NCBI GenBank assembly: GCA_940671915.1
Contig: CALNVZ010003435.1
Location: forward strand, 13,258,754-13,322,753
DNA from: Paracentrotus lividus
Taxonomy: Eukaryota; Echinodermata; Echinoidea; Camarodonta; Echinidae
Length of the DNA: 64,000 bases
Direction: 5' to 3'
A model generated the notes under the pieces. The model worked only from the letters and a program-made list of their open reading frames with translations, did no database searches and was not told the origin of the DNA. Positions 26,701-41,700 of the stretch are shown here, piece after piece. Made by a program: the position numbers and the translations under genes. Position 1 is the stretch's first letter; each line of letters begins with the position of its first letter.

Positions 26701-29700
26701 TATGACAGAAACCGAGAAGATGATGCACAAGGTCGAGCGTCAAACGAGACAAAATGGATCTAAAATGGGAGCGAAGCGAAACAACTGTCTAACCGTGTTC
26801 TAAGATGGCTGGATAGCAAAATTCCTGCCACAATTATGGATGAACGTCCAATATACTCATAATCCTTCTTTGCGCCTCTGTTGTCGACCACACAGTTATT
26901 TTTCATGTCATTTCTTTCTGAGTTACAATGGCCGGAACACTATGGGCGTCGGTCATGGCGATCAGTTTCGCTTGTGGCTAGCTATCAATGTCGGATATTG
27001 CCGCCAACTTCATCACTCAAAATTCAGCCCAACCAATCCCATCCGTTCACCCGATGACGAAGGTTTGCTCAGGGTAATGATAAAGGTCATGTGATATTCT
27101 ACAGAAGTCTTATAGTTCTCACGATGGCCGCCAACAATGATGACCCGGTCACATCCGGATTCTAAACTAACCGAGTGATCAGGTTGTAAACAGAATTGAA
27201 TTAAAGATGGTTATTTGTGTCCGGAACCGACCTTTAACGTCACCATCTTATAGACGTGATTGAGACTCATGATCATCGCAGGAAAACACTTTTGAGAAAA
27301 TTTTCCAAAATTCGACCGGGCCATTATTAAAAACATCGGTAATTTTTTTTTAAATCTTCTTTCCCAATAACATAACGTATCTGTCCGGTCAATAGATGCT
27401 CACCCCTGGTCATACATGTCATAAATTACGTACATTGTATTGTATCAATTCAATCATGACATGTTAGAGGAAATGTCAATTATATGAACACTTTGGATTG
27501 ATGTCTCCCATAAGACGTTACGTGTCCAAACAATTAATGAAGCGATGATAAGGTTGTCGGAGCTCATCACTTGTAGACTAAGGTTTTTGAATACCACGAT
27601 CCCTTGAGGCAACCGGTTATCCTTACATCGTGTTACCCCTCCCATTATGTGATGGTCATTTAGGCGCCAGGGTAAGACAAGGAGATAACTGATCTACGGT
27701 CATACAAACTTTACAAAATCATATCCAACCACGAAAATAATCTTTCTTTTTATAACATAATACTCGCTCTAAAACTACCAACAACCCTGTGTCTTTAATG
27801 GCAACTTTAAAAAGTCATGAGAAAAGATAGTCTGACATCAAATTCGGAAAAACGCCGAAAGATTGTATGTTAAACATATTGATGTCAGGAATGGTCAACT
27901 ACCAGAAAATGCATGGACATTCAACTTGGATCGCTTACGAAAAATAATGACTGTAAAATAGAGCAAAACTCATCAATCATTTTATTTTATCTTGTTATTC
28001 ATAGCTTTAGAGTTTAAATTTGTAACGGAGTTAAATCTCGTTCCGTTCATTACTCCATTGCTGTATACTCTTACCAAAGTTGAAGATGTAATCCCAGGCT
28101 GCTTCATGATCCCGCCATGGTTTGAGGTTCCACTTCCGGAACCATTCTGGAGAGGTCAGGAACATGATCTGACCCGACGCGAACATCTGACCGACAGCAT
28201 GGATAAACCTCTGAGACTCCTCCGGGATGGGTTCTTTCAGACAGCCTATCCGGGTCTCCAAGAGAAGTTTGAAGATGGCTAAATAAAGAAAGATTAGAAA
28301 ACGATATTTTTTTAAAGATTATGCTGGATTTGATGAACCTAGATGAGACTACACAGGTATGGATTCCTTCAGGCAGCCTATCCAGGTCTCCAGGAGATGT
28401 TTTAAGATGGCTGACGAAAGAAAGATTAGAAAAAAATATATATTATTGAAAGATTTTTCGGGAGTTATTGAACCTCTAAGACCCCTGAGGTATGAGTTCT
28501 TTCAGGCACCCTATCCGGGTCTGTAAGAGAAATTTGAAAATAGCTGACAAAAGGAATATTAAACAACAATGTTTTTATAGAAGCAGATTATGTAAGAAGT
28601 TGATGAGACTCTGGGATTCATCTGCGATGGGTTCTTTCAGACAGCCTATCCGGGTCTCCTAGCGGTAGCGTTGGTTGGTAGTTAATATTTTTGGCGTACG
28701 ATTCGGGTCGAATATAGACGCCATCTACGTGCGGGTTGCTGTATGTATTAAATATTTCTTTTTCATGTAGATTATATTAAAACCTTTGGGTGATGTGAGT
28801 CTTCAGCTCCGGTGCCGTTGATGGTTCTTCCACTTTTTCTGTATTTTCTGGACAATCGGCTCAGTACGTCGAGCAGACTTCTCAGTCGAGATGACCTAGT
28901 CCCCTCCAATACATGGAAGAGTCGTGGGCACAGGAATCTGTATAAGACTCAGTGGTTTTGGTTCCCAACGTGGGATACAGAACAATAAACAAAAAACAAA
29001 AACAATGACAGAGAAATATCAAACATTAACAGACACAAAAACATTGACAAAGGAATTAAGGAGGAATTGTTGGACACGCAGAGTTATGCAAAATGAAAAA
29101 TTTGTATTTGGGAAATAATACAAATGAAGTGAAGAAGTAAGCGTACATTGTGAGGAGGATAATATACATACAGAGATATAATTGAATTAACGATATGATG
29201 ACTATACGTGAATAGTGTATTCCATGCATGAGTTGATTTATGTCCTATTTTTCAAGATTAATTTGGGAGTCATAAAAGCCGAGTGTCAGTTTAAGGATTA
29301 TACACATACAAACATTACATACACACGTATATACATACACATGTACATGTATTTTATTCACATAAATACAAAAGGTATACGAAAGAAAAAGAAATGGAAA
29401 AATATATATAACAATAATGTTACTTGTCTAACTATATGTGTTGTTAGACGGTGTCTGTTGTCAGGAAGTATTTATAATAATTCATAATAAAAGTTGTTTC
29501 AACCATGCCAGTCAGTAAGAAGGGAAGTGACGTCTAACGAGAGATGTCTTAAAGTATATCCATTTTCTCTCCCTGACGATGACAGACATGGTCGTTATGG
29601 CAACCTACAATAAATCGTATTTCTGAGTTTCTTTCAAAAACTGCAGTAAATCTCTCTGAGCAGGGAGACCTAGAGCAGATTGAATTGAAAAATTTCCTAT

Positions 29701-32700
29701 ATTTAGTTTTTGCATTAATCTTGCTCTTTCCCTGTTGAAAATCTTGCTCTTTCCCTGTCAAAAGCTAGCGGTAGCTTTTGACTTTTGGTCTTTTGTGTTG
29801 GACAAGGACTCGAAATCAGGAATTTATAAAGATGTTCAACCGAGTTCAAGAATTAGAATAATCCCTGAATTCGATGGCAGATTAAACAAAGACGAAAACA
29901 CACACAAGAATGCTTGTGACCATGGCACATGGATGACACCAGGAGACGTCAAAGGAAGTGGCCTTAAATAACATCGGATTTCCGATCACTTTCAAATTAC
30001 TTTGCACGTCAAATTTCATTTCCTATAAAAGTATTATTGTATCTTCAGACTCCAAAGATTTAAGACTGAATATAAGGATGTCAGACCGACCAAACGTTTA
30101 CACTACCGCAATAGCAGGTAACTGGTTCGTCTGAAGATCGGTCTCACTGGTATGACCAAGGTGTCCAACTTACATTCCATGGACCACTTGTACATCTCAT
30201 TCTGTAGATCGGGCACAACACCGTCCCCCTCGCCCTTCGAGTCTCGTACAAAGCGAAGTCTCTCCACCATGTCGGTGACGATCTCGTTGATGACGCCCGT
30301 GAACTTGGCCACCTCTCTGGGAGGCATGATCTTTCTACCGATCGTTCGTCGAGCTCGATGCCACTCCTTGCCCTCACTGCAGTTAAGAGTGACATAAAAG
30401 ACAAAAATTGTTAATATGGAGGAGAAAGCAAAAAGGTAGTACCTGAAGAAAGCGATTCAATGAACGAGTGGTCGTATCAAGAAGTTAATCGCATTATTTA
30501 TGTCTGATAAACTAGGATAAAATTAGGTCTCGGTATCAATTTGGCGACGTCAGATCAATATTTTTACGAAATACAACATTTCATGATCAATTTTTTTTTA
30601 TAGTCGTTGTTATAGATCACAGTAGATATTTACTGCTAATCAAATGTACGTGTTTAATTCTGGAATATAAAGAATGCCACTACATTATTTTTCCCTTCAG
30701 TATCAGGAAGAACCCTAAAGTAAACCTATACTCACTGCGTTAGTACTCCCAACGACTCATCTCGATGTGCTCTGTAAACCTTCCATGGTTTCATGTCTAA
30801 TCTCCTAGGATACCTGCTATCATTCCTGTACATAGACTCAACTAGATTGGGTTTTGCAAGGTTGACGAACTCGAGGGTTCCTAAACGCTCCTTCCATATT
30901 GGCCCGTACTTTTTGGTGAAATCGATCTACAAAAGAAGAGAAATTAAGAAACAAAAATATAACTTTAGTTTGCGTGATTTGTTGCTCAAAGGGCAGAATA
31001 GTGAAGTAGGTTCGAGTGTGGTTGACACACTCTAGTCCTTAACTCTTTCCATACGGGCCAATACTTTTGGTGAAATCGATCTGCAAAGAAGGAGAATTTG
31101 GTCAGTTGTCCAACGGACAGACTTATGGGGGAAATGTTCAATTCGTGTTGTTGACGAATTCTAGGCTTTCTAAACATTCTGTCCATATTTTTTTAATGAA
31201 ATCGATCTACAAAGGACAAAATTACGACCAAATGAAAATAAATATTATAGCTTGGGGATCCGTGGTTAATTTTCTATTCCTTAAAATTGGCGGACTTTTA
31301 CGGGAATTCGGGGTCGATATGAGTGGCTGAACGAGCTAGAATTTATAACATCATTCTCATAAATTATTTCCCCATTTCAAGGTGCACAAAGGATGGTTCT
31401 CCCCTTGTCCCCCTACATGGGGGCTACGCCTCTGCTGTCATGCTATGATGACGATCAAAGGTTTCGTCCTGGTACATCTTTCTATCTCGAAACCTTTCAG
31501 ATAAAGCGGGTCATAATGTCTCAGGTATATGATATACGTCATATCGCAAGAGATAAAAGAAAACTCGGAAAATCAAATACGTCCTCTTTGCATTTTGGAC
31601 TCTGCCAATAACAGGTGGGTGGGACTTCCATCCAATCTTTGTTTCTGTTCCATCTACAAAATTAAACCCCATCTTTGTTTTGGATATCTCTCCCTCCGCT
31701 TCCATAATATATTTGGCTTGACATGACATACTTCTCGTGCACTTGGGTATTCACCACACCCTACGGGCCTCCTCCTCGAATTTCCGCAAAAACAATGGTC
31801 GAATCAGAGAGGGGAGTAACTTTGGGGTCGGGAGGCCAAGAGGCGTAAAAGCAGCAGCCCCAAAGTGAACCCGCCGAGAACAGATGGATCGTGACCAGTT
31901 GTTCTGGGATGAATCCTTGTTAACTGAAATGACTCCAGGAAATTTGGAAGAGTTCAAGCCAAAGCTCATTCGCTGTTCCTGGTAATAAAACGTGTACGTT
32001 TCATCAAAAGAAACAAAGCGATGTGGTAAATCGGCTAGGAACGGCTGAGTAAAGACCATGTCTCAATGGCCATGATTAGTTTGTAAAAACGATTCGTGAC
32101 TAGATTATGTGCTAGTAGCCGAGATGACTCTGAACATGCCCTAACATCTCCTAAGATTAGTCTGGTTTCCAGGAATCAAGAGAAATTCGAACAGAACGAT
32201 TTCTTGAAGACTTTTCCCAGTCTCAACTGCGACGATCTCGACGATGTCCCGTTGACGTCAAGTGACTTATTTGTCGGTCACTGGAAGACTAGGGAAGCTT
32301 CTCTCTGACGTCTCCGATACCTTCTGGAGACCAATGAGACTGTGGCGACGTTGCGCAATCTTCATGCAAATTGGTTGTACTCTTGTCTCAAGAAGTCACA
32401 GACACGGTGAGAGCGTAAGCTATTCTCGTCACCCGAGATGACGCGAACGTCCCCGCCAAAGAGAATAGCCCACATCTACCTGATTTACCCCCCCCCCCCT
32501 TCCTGGTGTTACATTTTAATGTTTACATTATGATACCAATGATGATTATGTACGAACTAAAATTGGCATTTTTTGTAGAAAATGGGAACAATTTTACACC
32601 AACATGGTACAGTTTAAAGTAGATTGACTAAGAAATACTTTTGGAACTATTTTTTTTTATTCATTTTATTTAAATATTATCATTAATCATGTTTAATCAC

Positions 32701-35700
32701 ACGTGTGTCAGCTCACAATTACCATCTCTCTCACACTCTCTCTCTCTCTCTCTCTTCCCCTCCCCCTCTCAATTCGAACTTCTTGAGCATCCTGCAGACT
32801 GTTGAACTTCGTTTAAATCAGATTCACCGCAACAATTTGAGCGACAAGAGCTTTAGGATCCCCTTGATAAAAAATGCACATTTATGACACGACAAGGTTG
32901 ACGTTTATAACTTCGTTTGGGAAAATAAATTGCGGTTATAGTTTTCCTTTTAAAACTGTACCGCCCAACATCATTGTTTGAACCAATCGTTTTAACGGTT
33001 AAGAAGATAAAAAATTAAAATTATCCCTCCTGTAGTTTTTTTAAGACCCATAGCAATAAATAATATAAATTTCAATATGAAAACATAGATTGTTAATCGG
33101 CACATAGTGCTTTTCTGACCCTGGGCAAGCTCTTGGATATGATATTCGTGCTTGCACCAACATTAATACTGCTATCTATGGTTACTGCATGTAAAGATTA
33201 CACTGTATGGTTTAGGCGTTGGTTTTGAACAAATCACGAGAAAAGTCGTGACTTTTGAATTTGTAAACTCCGTATTTGTAACACCCAAAGTGGTGGGCAA
33301 ATTGAAGGTTAAGCCGGGTCGACCCTAAAAGACATACTGTAATGAGAATTTTCCTACACCCTTGCCCTATTTCATATAAATTAGATTTTGAAACAGGGTG
33401 CTAGGTGTCTTATTTCTGACTTCGAGTGTATAAAGCATGATAATGGAGGGAGTGTGAAGTTGAAGTTTTTGTACATGTTAAAGTTTGTAATGTTTGCTGT
33501 CAGGATATTCGTTGCCAACATTAAGTATTTGGAGGATAAAACCATCTCTATCTGTTGAGTTTTATTTTCTTGTCTCTTTTGATGATCATTTGATCATCAG
33601 GAAGTCAACTTATCATGTTCATCCCCAGGTTGCTTCGTAATCACCGTCATTGTCATCGTGGTCATTTCCCTCGTTATATCCTCCCGACCAAGATAATCAC
33701 GCCATCGCCATCGGCGTCGTCACCCAAGATGTGAAGATCGTTTCCACCTTTTCATGAATATGCATATTATAGATACGAAATGTTAGGCAGGACAGATATA
33801 AAGATAAAAAATCAAACTATGATTCTGACAGATGTCGACTGTTTCTCTTTGTAACTATAGGCATGGCAGGGAAGGGGTATAGAACATAAATGAGGGAAAA
33901 CCCCGAAATAACATAAATCCATTTCTCTTGTCACACTTGTCGCCTCGGCTATACCCCTTTCACTACAATGCCTCAATTTGTAAGCTACTTTTGGCGCGAG
34001 AAAGTATCACACCAGTCAGGTGCTTGTCATCCATGTGATTCTCATTTCATCAACGAGATGCCCCAGTCACAGGCCACCATAAAGAGACTCCGAACTTCAG
34101 ATCAATAATTGATAAGAATATTGTTCAAAGAGTTTGGCCGGTCTTTTGGTGTTGATATTATATCTATTAGGTGTGATTTAAGAATTAAATGTTTCCACTT
34201 CTCAGTCATCGATTTTCGCATACAACCACGCCCTTTCTCTCCGTCTCCACCAACCTTCTTTTTGTTTTATCAAAAAAATCATTTCTTCGATGACGCCTTT
34301 TTACCTCTTTATTTCTCTCACTCTTCCTAGTTGTATTATCCTATCCTTGAACTTCACAATCAACTGTTACACGTCGCCTTCAGCTCCACTTTTCCACCTC
34401 ATCTATTCCCATAGCAACGGAACGCTGTCCCTGTAATTGTATATTGATTAATCATCCGTATCTTCCCGTGATCATTATCTCAAATTGATGCCTTGTACGA
34501 GATGCTCCCGACATACACAACACAATCTCATACCTCCATAACACCTCTTCTGTCTCGCAGGCTACATTTTACTCTTATCTTATCTAGATGTATGTCTTGT
34601 TGCCAAACTCTTCAATCCCTCTATTACACTTCCCCTCATCGTCTTTTCAAATCTCATCCCCCAAATTCTATAATTTTTCATTGTTTTATTTATATTCATC
34701 GTCCCATTGAAAAAAAACTCTTTTCTCAAACTCCGCATCTGTTCTTCGTTACTTCTCGTTCAGTTACGTGTTGGATGGTAACGTTACCTCTATCTCACGT
34801 CCTAGCTGTCCCTTATTTTACCCCTTGTCTCTATGCTAAATGGCCCAAGGACCTAACTTGTAATAATAGGTCACCTTGACGTTCCCACACGATCTTGTCC
34901 TCTGCCCGTCCCCTTCAATTTGAATTGATCACAAGGATATATTTGACAGAATCATGACATTTTCAAAGTTTTTTCTTGTCCGCCTGACAGTCACACTTCT
35001 ATACCTGTACGTCATCCATACAGGCGCCACAATTGATAATTTTCTACACAAATTGGTGATGGTGATGCATATTTCGCTCCTAAATCTATTAAATCACTAT
35101 GTTTCCCTCATTAGTCAGTCGCAAATGTCCTTTTCCCTTTTCTATTTGCCTGTTCCTATCCTTCCATAGCTGATTGGTGTATTGCATATTTGTTTTATTA
35201 TGCGCTATATAAAAATGACTTCATTGTTATTATTACCATTATATTACATATTTAAGACTTCCACCCCTCCCCCACGCCAACCATGATCAGGAGACCTCGG
35301 ATCGTATTCCTTCTACCAAAAGCCCTTTCAAATGTCAATCGAGTATTATTTCTTGATTTCCTTAGCCGTTGGCTTTAAACTTGTGATAATAAGTCACCTT
35401 GACATATCGTCACGCTCAGCCCTCTCCTCGTCCAGAGTATTCGTCTAATGATGTGAGGTCTTTCCACACACGCGAATTATTAGGGGAGGGGTTTGAGTGT
35501 GACCACCCCCCCCCCCGCCTCGCCCGTCACATCACGCCAAAATATACCGATGCCCCTTCGATTGGTAAAACGGGAAAACTATAACAATTTACGATTTCTG
35601 TTTTTGTTTTTTGTGTTTTTGTATTTTGTTTTGTTAATATATAAATGGAGTCATCTGCTCCTCTTCGCCATTAAAAAAGGTGTAGCGACGCACCTCTTCG

Positions 35701-38700
35701 TAACCGACAGCAAACCCCCGACAAAACAGGTCCGAAAACACTTAACGTCTCTCGTCTATAGGGCCTGTTACAACCCGTAATGTCTCAGCGACGCATATTG
35801 TCACACCAACTGTTGACGTCACCACTAGAAAGACATGACTGGGATTCGAACCTCGGTCAGATCCGTATCAGTTTGGAGGCTGGTGCAGAGAAAATAACAG
35901 AAATAAATTTACATAATGGATAAACCAAAACAGCCTACGAACTGATACGGATCTAACCGAGGTTCGAATCCCAGTCATGTTTTTCGGATGGTGACGTCAA
36001 AATTGGTCCCATACGCAAATAATGCCTTGGTACGACATCATGCGTCTCTGCAGCATTATCGGTCGTAACAGCTAGGGCCTCCGTCTTGAATTAATCCGCG
36101 ATGCATAATTGATGAAGATTTTGTATAGACGACGGATAAAACAATAGGCTTCAAAGAACTTAATTGGGACCTTATATCATGTATATGGATTCATACTCGG
36201 ACTATCATATTATTTGTGAAAGCTTGTCGAAGCTTTAACAGTTATATCTACGGATTCTATATCCAGAAAACTGTATCTGTGCAATCAAAAACCATGTCAA
36301 TATGAAAAAACAAATTACATTTGCTGTGGCAACCTGTTCTCGTGCGGTACATGTGTGCTACCCTTAATTTCCGGAGACACTACAATTTGTAAAACGGCAA
36401 AGAAGGCGAGAAAAGAGCAACCTTAGCAATCTCAATATCCCGCGGAAATTTTTACTCCGAATTGCTTTCGATGGATTTAGGTCATTACTATATTGGGAGC
36501 TATGGAAATCGAACTAAAAACCGTTTTCAAATCCTCCCCTTTCATGTTTTCTACGAGCAGCTCTCTCCCCATTTAAGAAATTAACACGTGTAAGAAAGAT
36601 GTCATCTGATCTGATCTGGGAAGGGTCTTATCACACCCCATCTTGGAAAGGTGTAGATTCGGATTAAATCATCTAAAAACTGGGTTTTCTCGAGCAAAAG
36701 CGACATTTCCTCTCACATTGATTTTGTCCTGCTGTCAGCTGGGTTAAAGGAAAAGCTCCCTCAGATATCATGGGAATACATTAGAGTTCATCTAAATGTT
36801 AAATCGAGGCCTCATGCTTTCAAAAGTTACTAATGAAGGTTTATAAGGTAATGAAATGTGCATACTTTCTAACGTTGGGAACAAAAATACATTTATAGAC
36901 AACATAGACATTTTTTCTGGGCCCTCTTTTATTTTCTTCCAGAGCTTAAAATAATTCAAATGTAACAATAGATGTGGATTATTAATAAAAATCTAGGAGT
37001 TAAAAAAAAAATGGGGTGGGGCGCAAATCTGTTTGTCCTACGCCCCCGTGTCGCATTTTTGGAAACAACTCATTCAACAAAAATCAGAAATCAGAAAATT
37101 TTCGGCTGCTGCCCACCCCCCCCCCCCCCCCCCCCATTATAAATATTTTCAAATCTCAGATCCACCGCTTGCATCAGCAAATTACAAATATTTTCTTCGG
37201 GAGCAATAGGACATATAAACGATTTATGGATTTGATTTTGTTTTTATCGATGCCTCCATGACCATTTCAGTTGGTTAACGTGACGTACATGTAAGTTTGT
37301 CATATCAAGGAGCTTTCTCTTTTGTCACATGAATGAACCGGTCAGTTCTTCTGACTGACTGACTCAACACTGACTGAATAATATTTACATTTTACTGCAC
37401 GTATACCCGAAGGCTGCATGCAGTGACACATGACTATCTTGCAATTAGAAAAATAAATCTACGCCATCAAAGTAATAACAAGGTATATACATTAATATCA
37501 ATCAGTCATTATGAGAAACGTAATATTGGTTGCCGTTCTCAAACCAAAGGGATGGGGTAGTGGGCCAGGAGTCATGATATTCCCCTTCAAAATTGAATTT
37601 TTAAACATTGTTGTCTAAAATATGATCTTGTTGAAGTACATGGATACACCCTAAACATTTTTAGTCGGATAAGCCGATTTACTACGTTTAGTAAAAAATT
37701 AATTAAATAAATAAATAAAAATGGATCGGCAGCTACGGCACTGTATGAAAAATTAAACGTTTCCACAACTGAAGTTGGTACAGACGCAAAAGTAAAAAGA
37801 AAACGAAATTTCGATTTCATTTTGGCTTAATTTTTTAAATTTTTTATCATTAAATACATTTTGTTAATATAGAAAAAAGTTATAATCTGCAACAATCTAA
37901 ACATTATTCTTAGTCACTTTTCTGATATAAAATTGAAGTAGTCAACTACATTTTCAGAGGAAGAAGGGTGGCACGGTGACCAATATGTTTGATCATATCC
38001 GTATCATAAAACGATTGTTGTTTGGCGATATTGTTTTATGATAAATTGAGCATGACTCGGGAGATGTTTCATTACCGTTCCCTACATCATACCCATGTAT
38101 CAGCTTCTGATTAAGTGTTAGCAAACAACATTCATCTCGGCCTATTATTTTCTCTACCGTCAGAATGTCAAGAAATTGACTTATATACTCAGATTTTTGC
38201 AAATCATTTTGATTTTTTTCCCCCTTTATTACCTTTTCCAGAAGCCGAAAACGAGTTTGTAACCGATCTTCGTTTCACTGAAACGTGGGTGAAATCGTGG
38301 GTGTGTCTTGTGACGTCATCAAATGTGTTTGTTGCTGTGGCAGGAAACTATCACATAATTGATTAGTTCATGTTACATAATCACTTCTTGTTTTTGTCTC
38401 ATATAATCATTACAAAGGACGGGCTGATAGCGATGTACTTCATGGGGATTCCTATATCCGATTGAATCAAAGCGGGTATCCAATATCAGGTTCTTTTATC
38501 ATTCAATATCTTATTTGTCTATTTTATACGTGTTTTTTTTTTTCTTTTTTTTTTTTCTTGTTTTTTTTTCAATTTATTTTTACGAACATTTATGATCATG
38601 CGTAAATATAAACACATAAAAATGACATTATCATGATTATAGCGACAATAACAGAATCGGTAAATGAAATATTCTTCTACAAAGTTTTAACTCACATCTG

Positions 38701-41700
38701 GCACATTTCATATACACGAACAGGGAACATACACACATTGGTATGTTTTAATAATTTGGATTAAAACAAACAGCAGTATTTATTTGTTAAACATAATTCC
38801 AAATGACGTAGGCCTACCTTCATGTACAATGTGGATAATTCTCGAAATTATATCAGTGACGATGCAGTGCCAAATTTTTGAAATAAACTTTATTATTACG
38901 ATCACATCTTTTTAAATATGAAACAAATCTTAAAGGTCATGTATAGTGTTGGGAGAATAGATTTTTTGTTTTGCTTCCGGAGCAGAATAATATGAATGAA
39001 TACCTCAATTAACCTCTGTGTACAAAAGGACTTGTTATAAAATCCACTCTAACACCTGAATTTAGCAACAAAACTGTGTAAATATATCAATTGACAGTGC
39101 CACAATCGATAGGATCTCACAAGCACAATGCCAGCATAAAACGGTTTGTGTGCAAAGCATATGCTATTCCCATACACAGACTGTACACACAGAATTCACT
39201 CGTGCTATACCAATCAGCTGCTGGTTGGCATGCCCAGAGTTCTGGGGTGAGAATGAAGGAAGTATGGCCTTACTTTGATGAACATCCCTCCGTGCTCATG
39301 CAAACTATTACATATCATGGAAAGACATGCATGGAACATGATTATATCCTTTGCCCATATATTGTTATGTCTTTAGAACACTATGAGGACAAGTTGAGCA
39401 GGTTTTTCAAAAAATCAGTGTTTTCTACTACAACTATACTTGGGCTTTAAGTGCATCATTTTGATTGTAATATTTCAACTAATGCCACCCCGTACCAAAA
39501 TACCCAAGTCCCACTCACATAGTGTAGTTACATTTTCAGGCTCCATAATCGATTCCCTTTTCTCGCTAACTAAACAGACCCCGTTTACGAAGAAAATAAC
39601 CATGACATTAGGTCATTACCAGCATTGTAGTGCCTCGATATCAAATAAAATAAACAAAAGTTGTATCACGAGATTTTTTTTGAAAGACCTATATAAAGAC
39701 TTTTTAGATAATTATATATCTAGTTGACATGTGTGCTGTTTCCGTTTTCTTGTTTTCTCTGTGAATCATTCGGATACGTCTTTCTTGGTGGGAAAATGAA
39801 AAGTAGATCCGGAGCTAAACTAATCACAATAATCAGAGGGGTTGCTTGCATCGATTAACAAGAAGTTTAGGTAATGGAATAACAATTATAACAATACCTG
39901 GATATAAAACTTTTTTTTCTCTCTTTTTTTTTTTTTTTTTTTTTTTTTTGGTCAAATGGCACATCTGACTGAAAGTGTTTTTCCTCTTCAAGCGAGCAAA
40001 TTAAAAATAAGTAAACTGTTTCATGTTAGCTTTACATTCTATTAGAATGGACTGTTAACGGTAACTGTCACCCGTCCATCCTAATGGGTAGGATTATTTT
40101 GTTAATTAGATCAAGTACGCGATCTACCACTTACCATAGTTTGATAATAACTTGTGGTGGAACACCCTTAAATCATGACGCACAACAACATAAATATAAT
40201 CCTTTAGAATAACCCGAGGGCGTGACAAAGCAAGTTTTGGGGTGATCTTAATTCAGTGTGGTACAAAATATGTCAAAATCTTTCATGGTTATCCAACGTT
40301 TTAATCCATTTCTTATACCCTGTTTTGTCAAGGATCCTAAAAAGTAGACGGTCGACCCCATGCAGGATAAACTGATTAATGTCACATTATCTCATTGAGG
40401 AACATCACCAGTAGGCTTACCTCTCTCAAAGACATGTATTTGCAATGAAAATGCTCAAGTCTTTCTTAAAGGTATATGAGCGTCAAAATCTGATATGCTA
40501 CGTAGGAAATCATTTTCAAATTCTGTCTGCTTGCCCGACATGTCACATCCAATCATGTTTATTATTCACTGAATGACCAAAGGCAGTGGATTCACACATA
40601 ATTTTTCGAGCCAGAAAGTCACATACGTACGCGCGCGAGGACAATAATTCTAGCAGAGCGTTATTTACGTCACAAAATACATGATCTCATCACTTTAAAA
40701 CGGATCACATTTATACAGAGCTTTTTTATCGTCTGAATCAAAATATTGATAAACAACACTTAATCTTTAATCTTACGTTTGTTTCCTTTCTCCTGTCTGA
40801 CAATGCTCTCTGGCGGCACTTTCATTCTTGATAGGGGAGATATTCAGCATTAATCTCCAATAAATCGTGCAAAATGTCATCATTTAACTTCCTTTACGTT
40901 GAAGTGTGCTTTGAGCATTGATATGAGACGCATGGTTAACATGAATAACTTACCGTTAAACCCATCTTTTTCCTGTGGTAAGTATTAATCCCAATTCGCT
41001 TGGTTTTGAGCCAGGAATTAAAAAGTTGCAAATAATCGTCTGAAGATTTAGATTTAGAGGGACGGCAGGAAGGTTGAATGCTTTGACTAATATCCCAGAG
41101 CCGAGAGTATGACATAGGCAAGAAGCATAAGGAACAGAAAGGGATATATCGAAGTCAATAAGAGATACATGAGATATATACGCGATGGGAGAGAGGACAA
41201 CAAAAACAAGCAGGGGTAGGTGTTCAAAACTTTTCGGCCTTTGGCCGTCAAGAAGGGTACCATATATTACCTATAGGGGTAGGTTTACGTCGCTCGATTG
41301 GCCCCAAAGAAATTGATAAGCATAAGCATTAAAAAAAAAACAATAAAAAGAAAGATTAGGTTCTTTACATGATATTCTTTTTTTTCTGCTTTTTATAATC
41401 CACTTTTTATTATTATTATTATTTTTTTTCTATTTTTTCTTTTGGTCAGAGGACCCCTGCTCGCCAGCGGGGGGGGGGGGGTTCGTTCGAACCCGAACCT
41501 CCCCCCCCTCCCCCTAGTTACGGGGCCTGCATGTGAGACAGTGTGGAAATCCATCCATTAAGAAATAAAATCATAAACCACTATAAATAAAACTTACAGG
41601 TGGCACAGTGAAAATGAAGGGATCATATATAAATTACGCTGTAACATTTTGCAATAACCAGCAGAATTAATATGAACTTTAATTCAACCATATGGAAATT

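Larger units (their letters stand above)
28279..30173 (-). other. P450 intron 4
   Basis: Holds the three exon 5 edge copies at its downstream end and a duplicated aaaatcttgctctttccctgt at 29719-29758. The remainder is AT-rich and unrecognised. Confidence 0.75.

Noticed and set aside
31751..32059. 102-codon minus-strand open frame in P450 intron 2
   Set aside because: No domain, no transposase motif, no splice context; considered as a DDE transposase relic but nothing matched.
39091..39450. 119-codon open frame as a gene
   Set aside because: It lies inside a TTAA-bounded repeat and runs through its terminal repeat; no recognisable domain.
41469..41513. G-quadruplex regulatory element
   Set aside because: Long homopolymer runs are common in this sequence and no gene start is near; kept only as a hairpin repeat.
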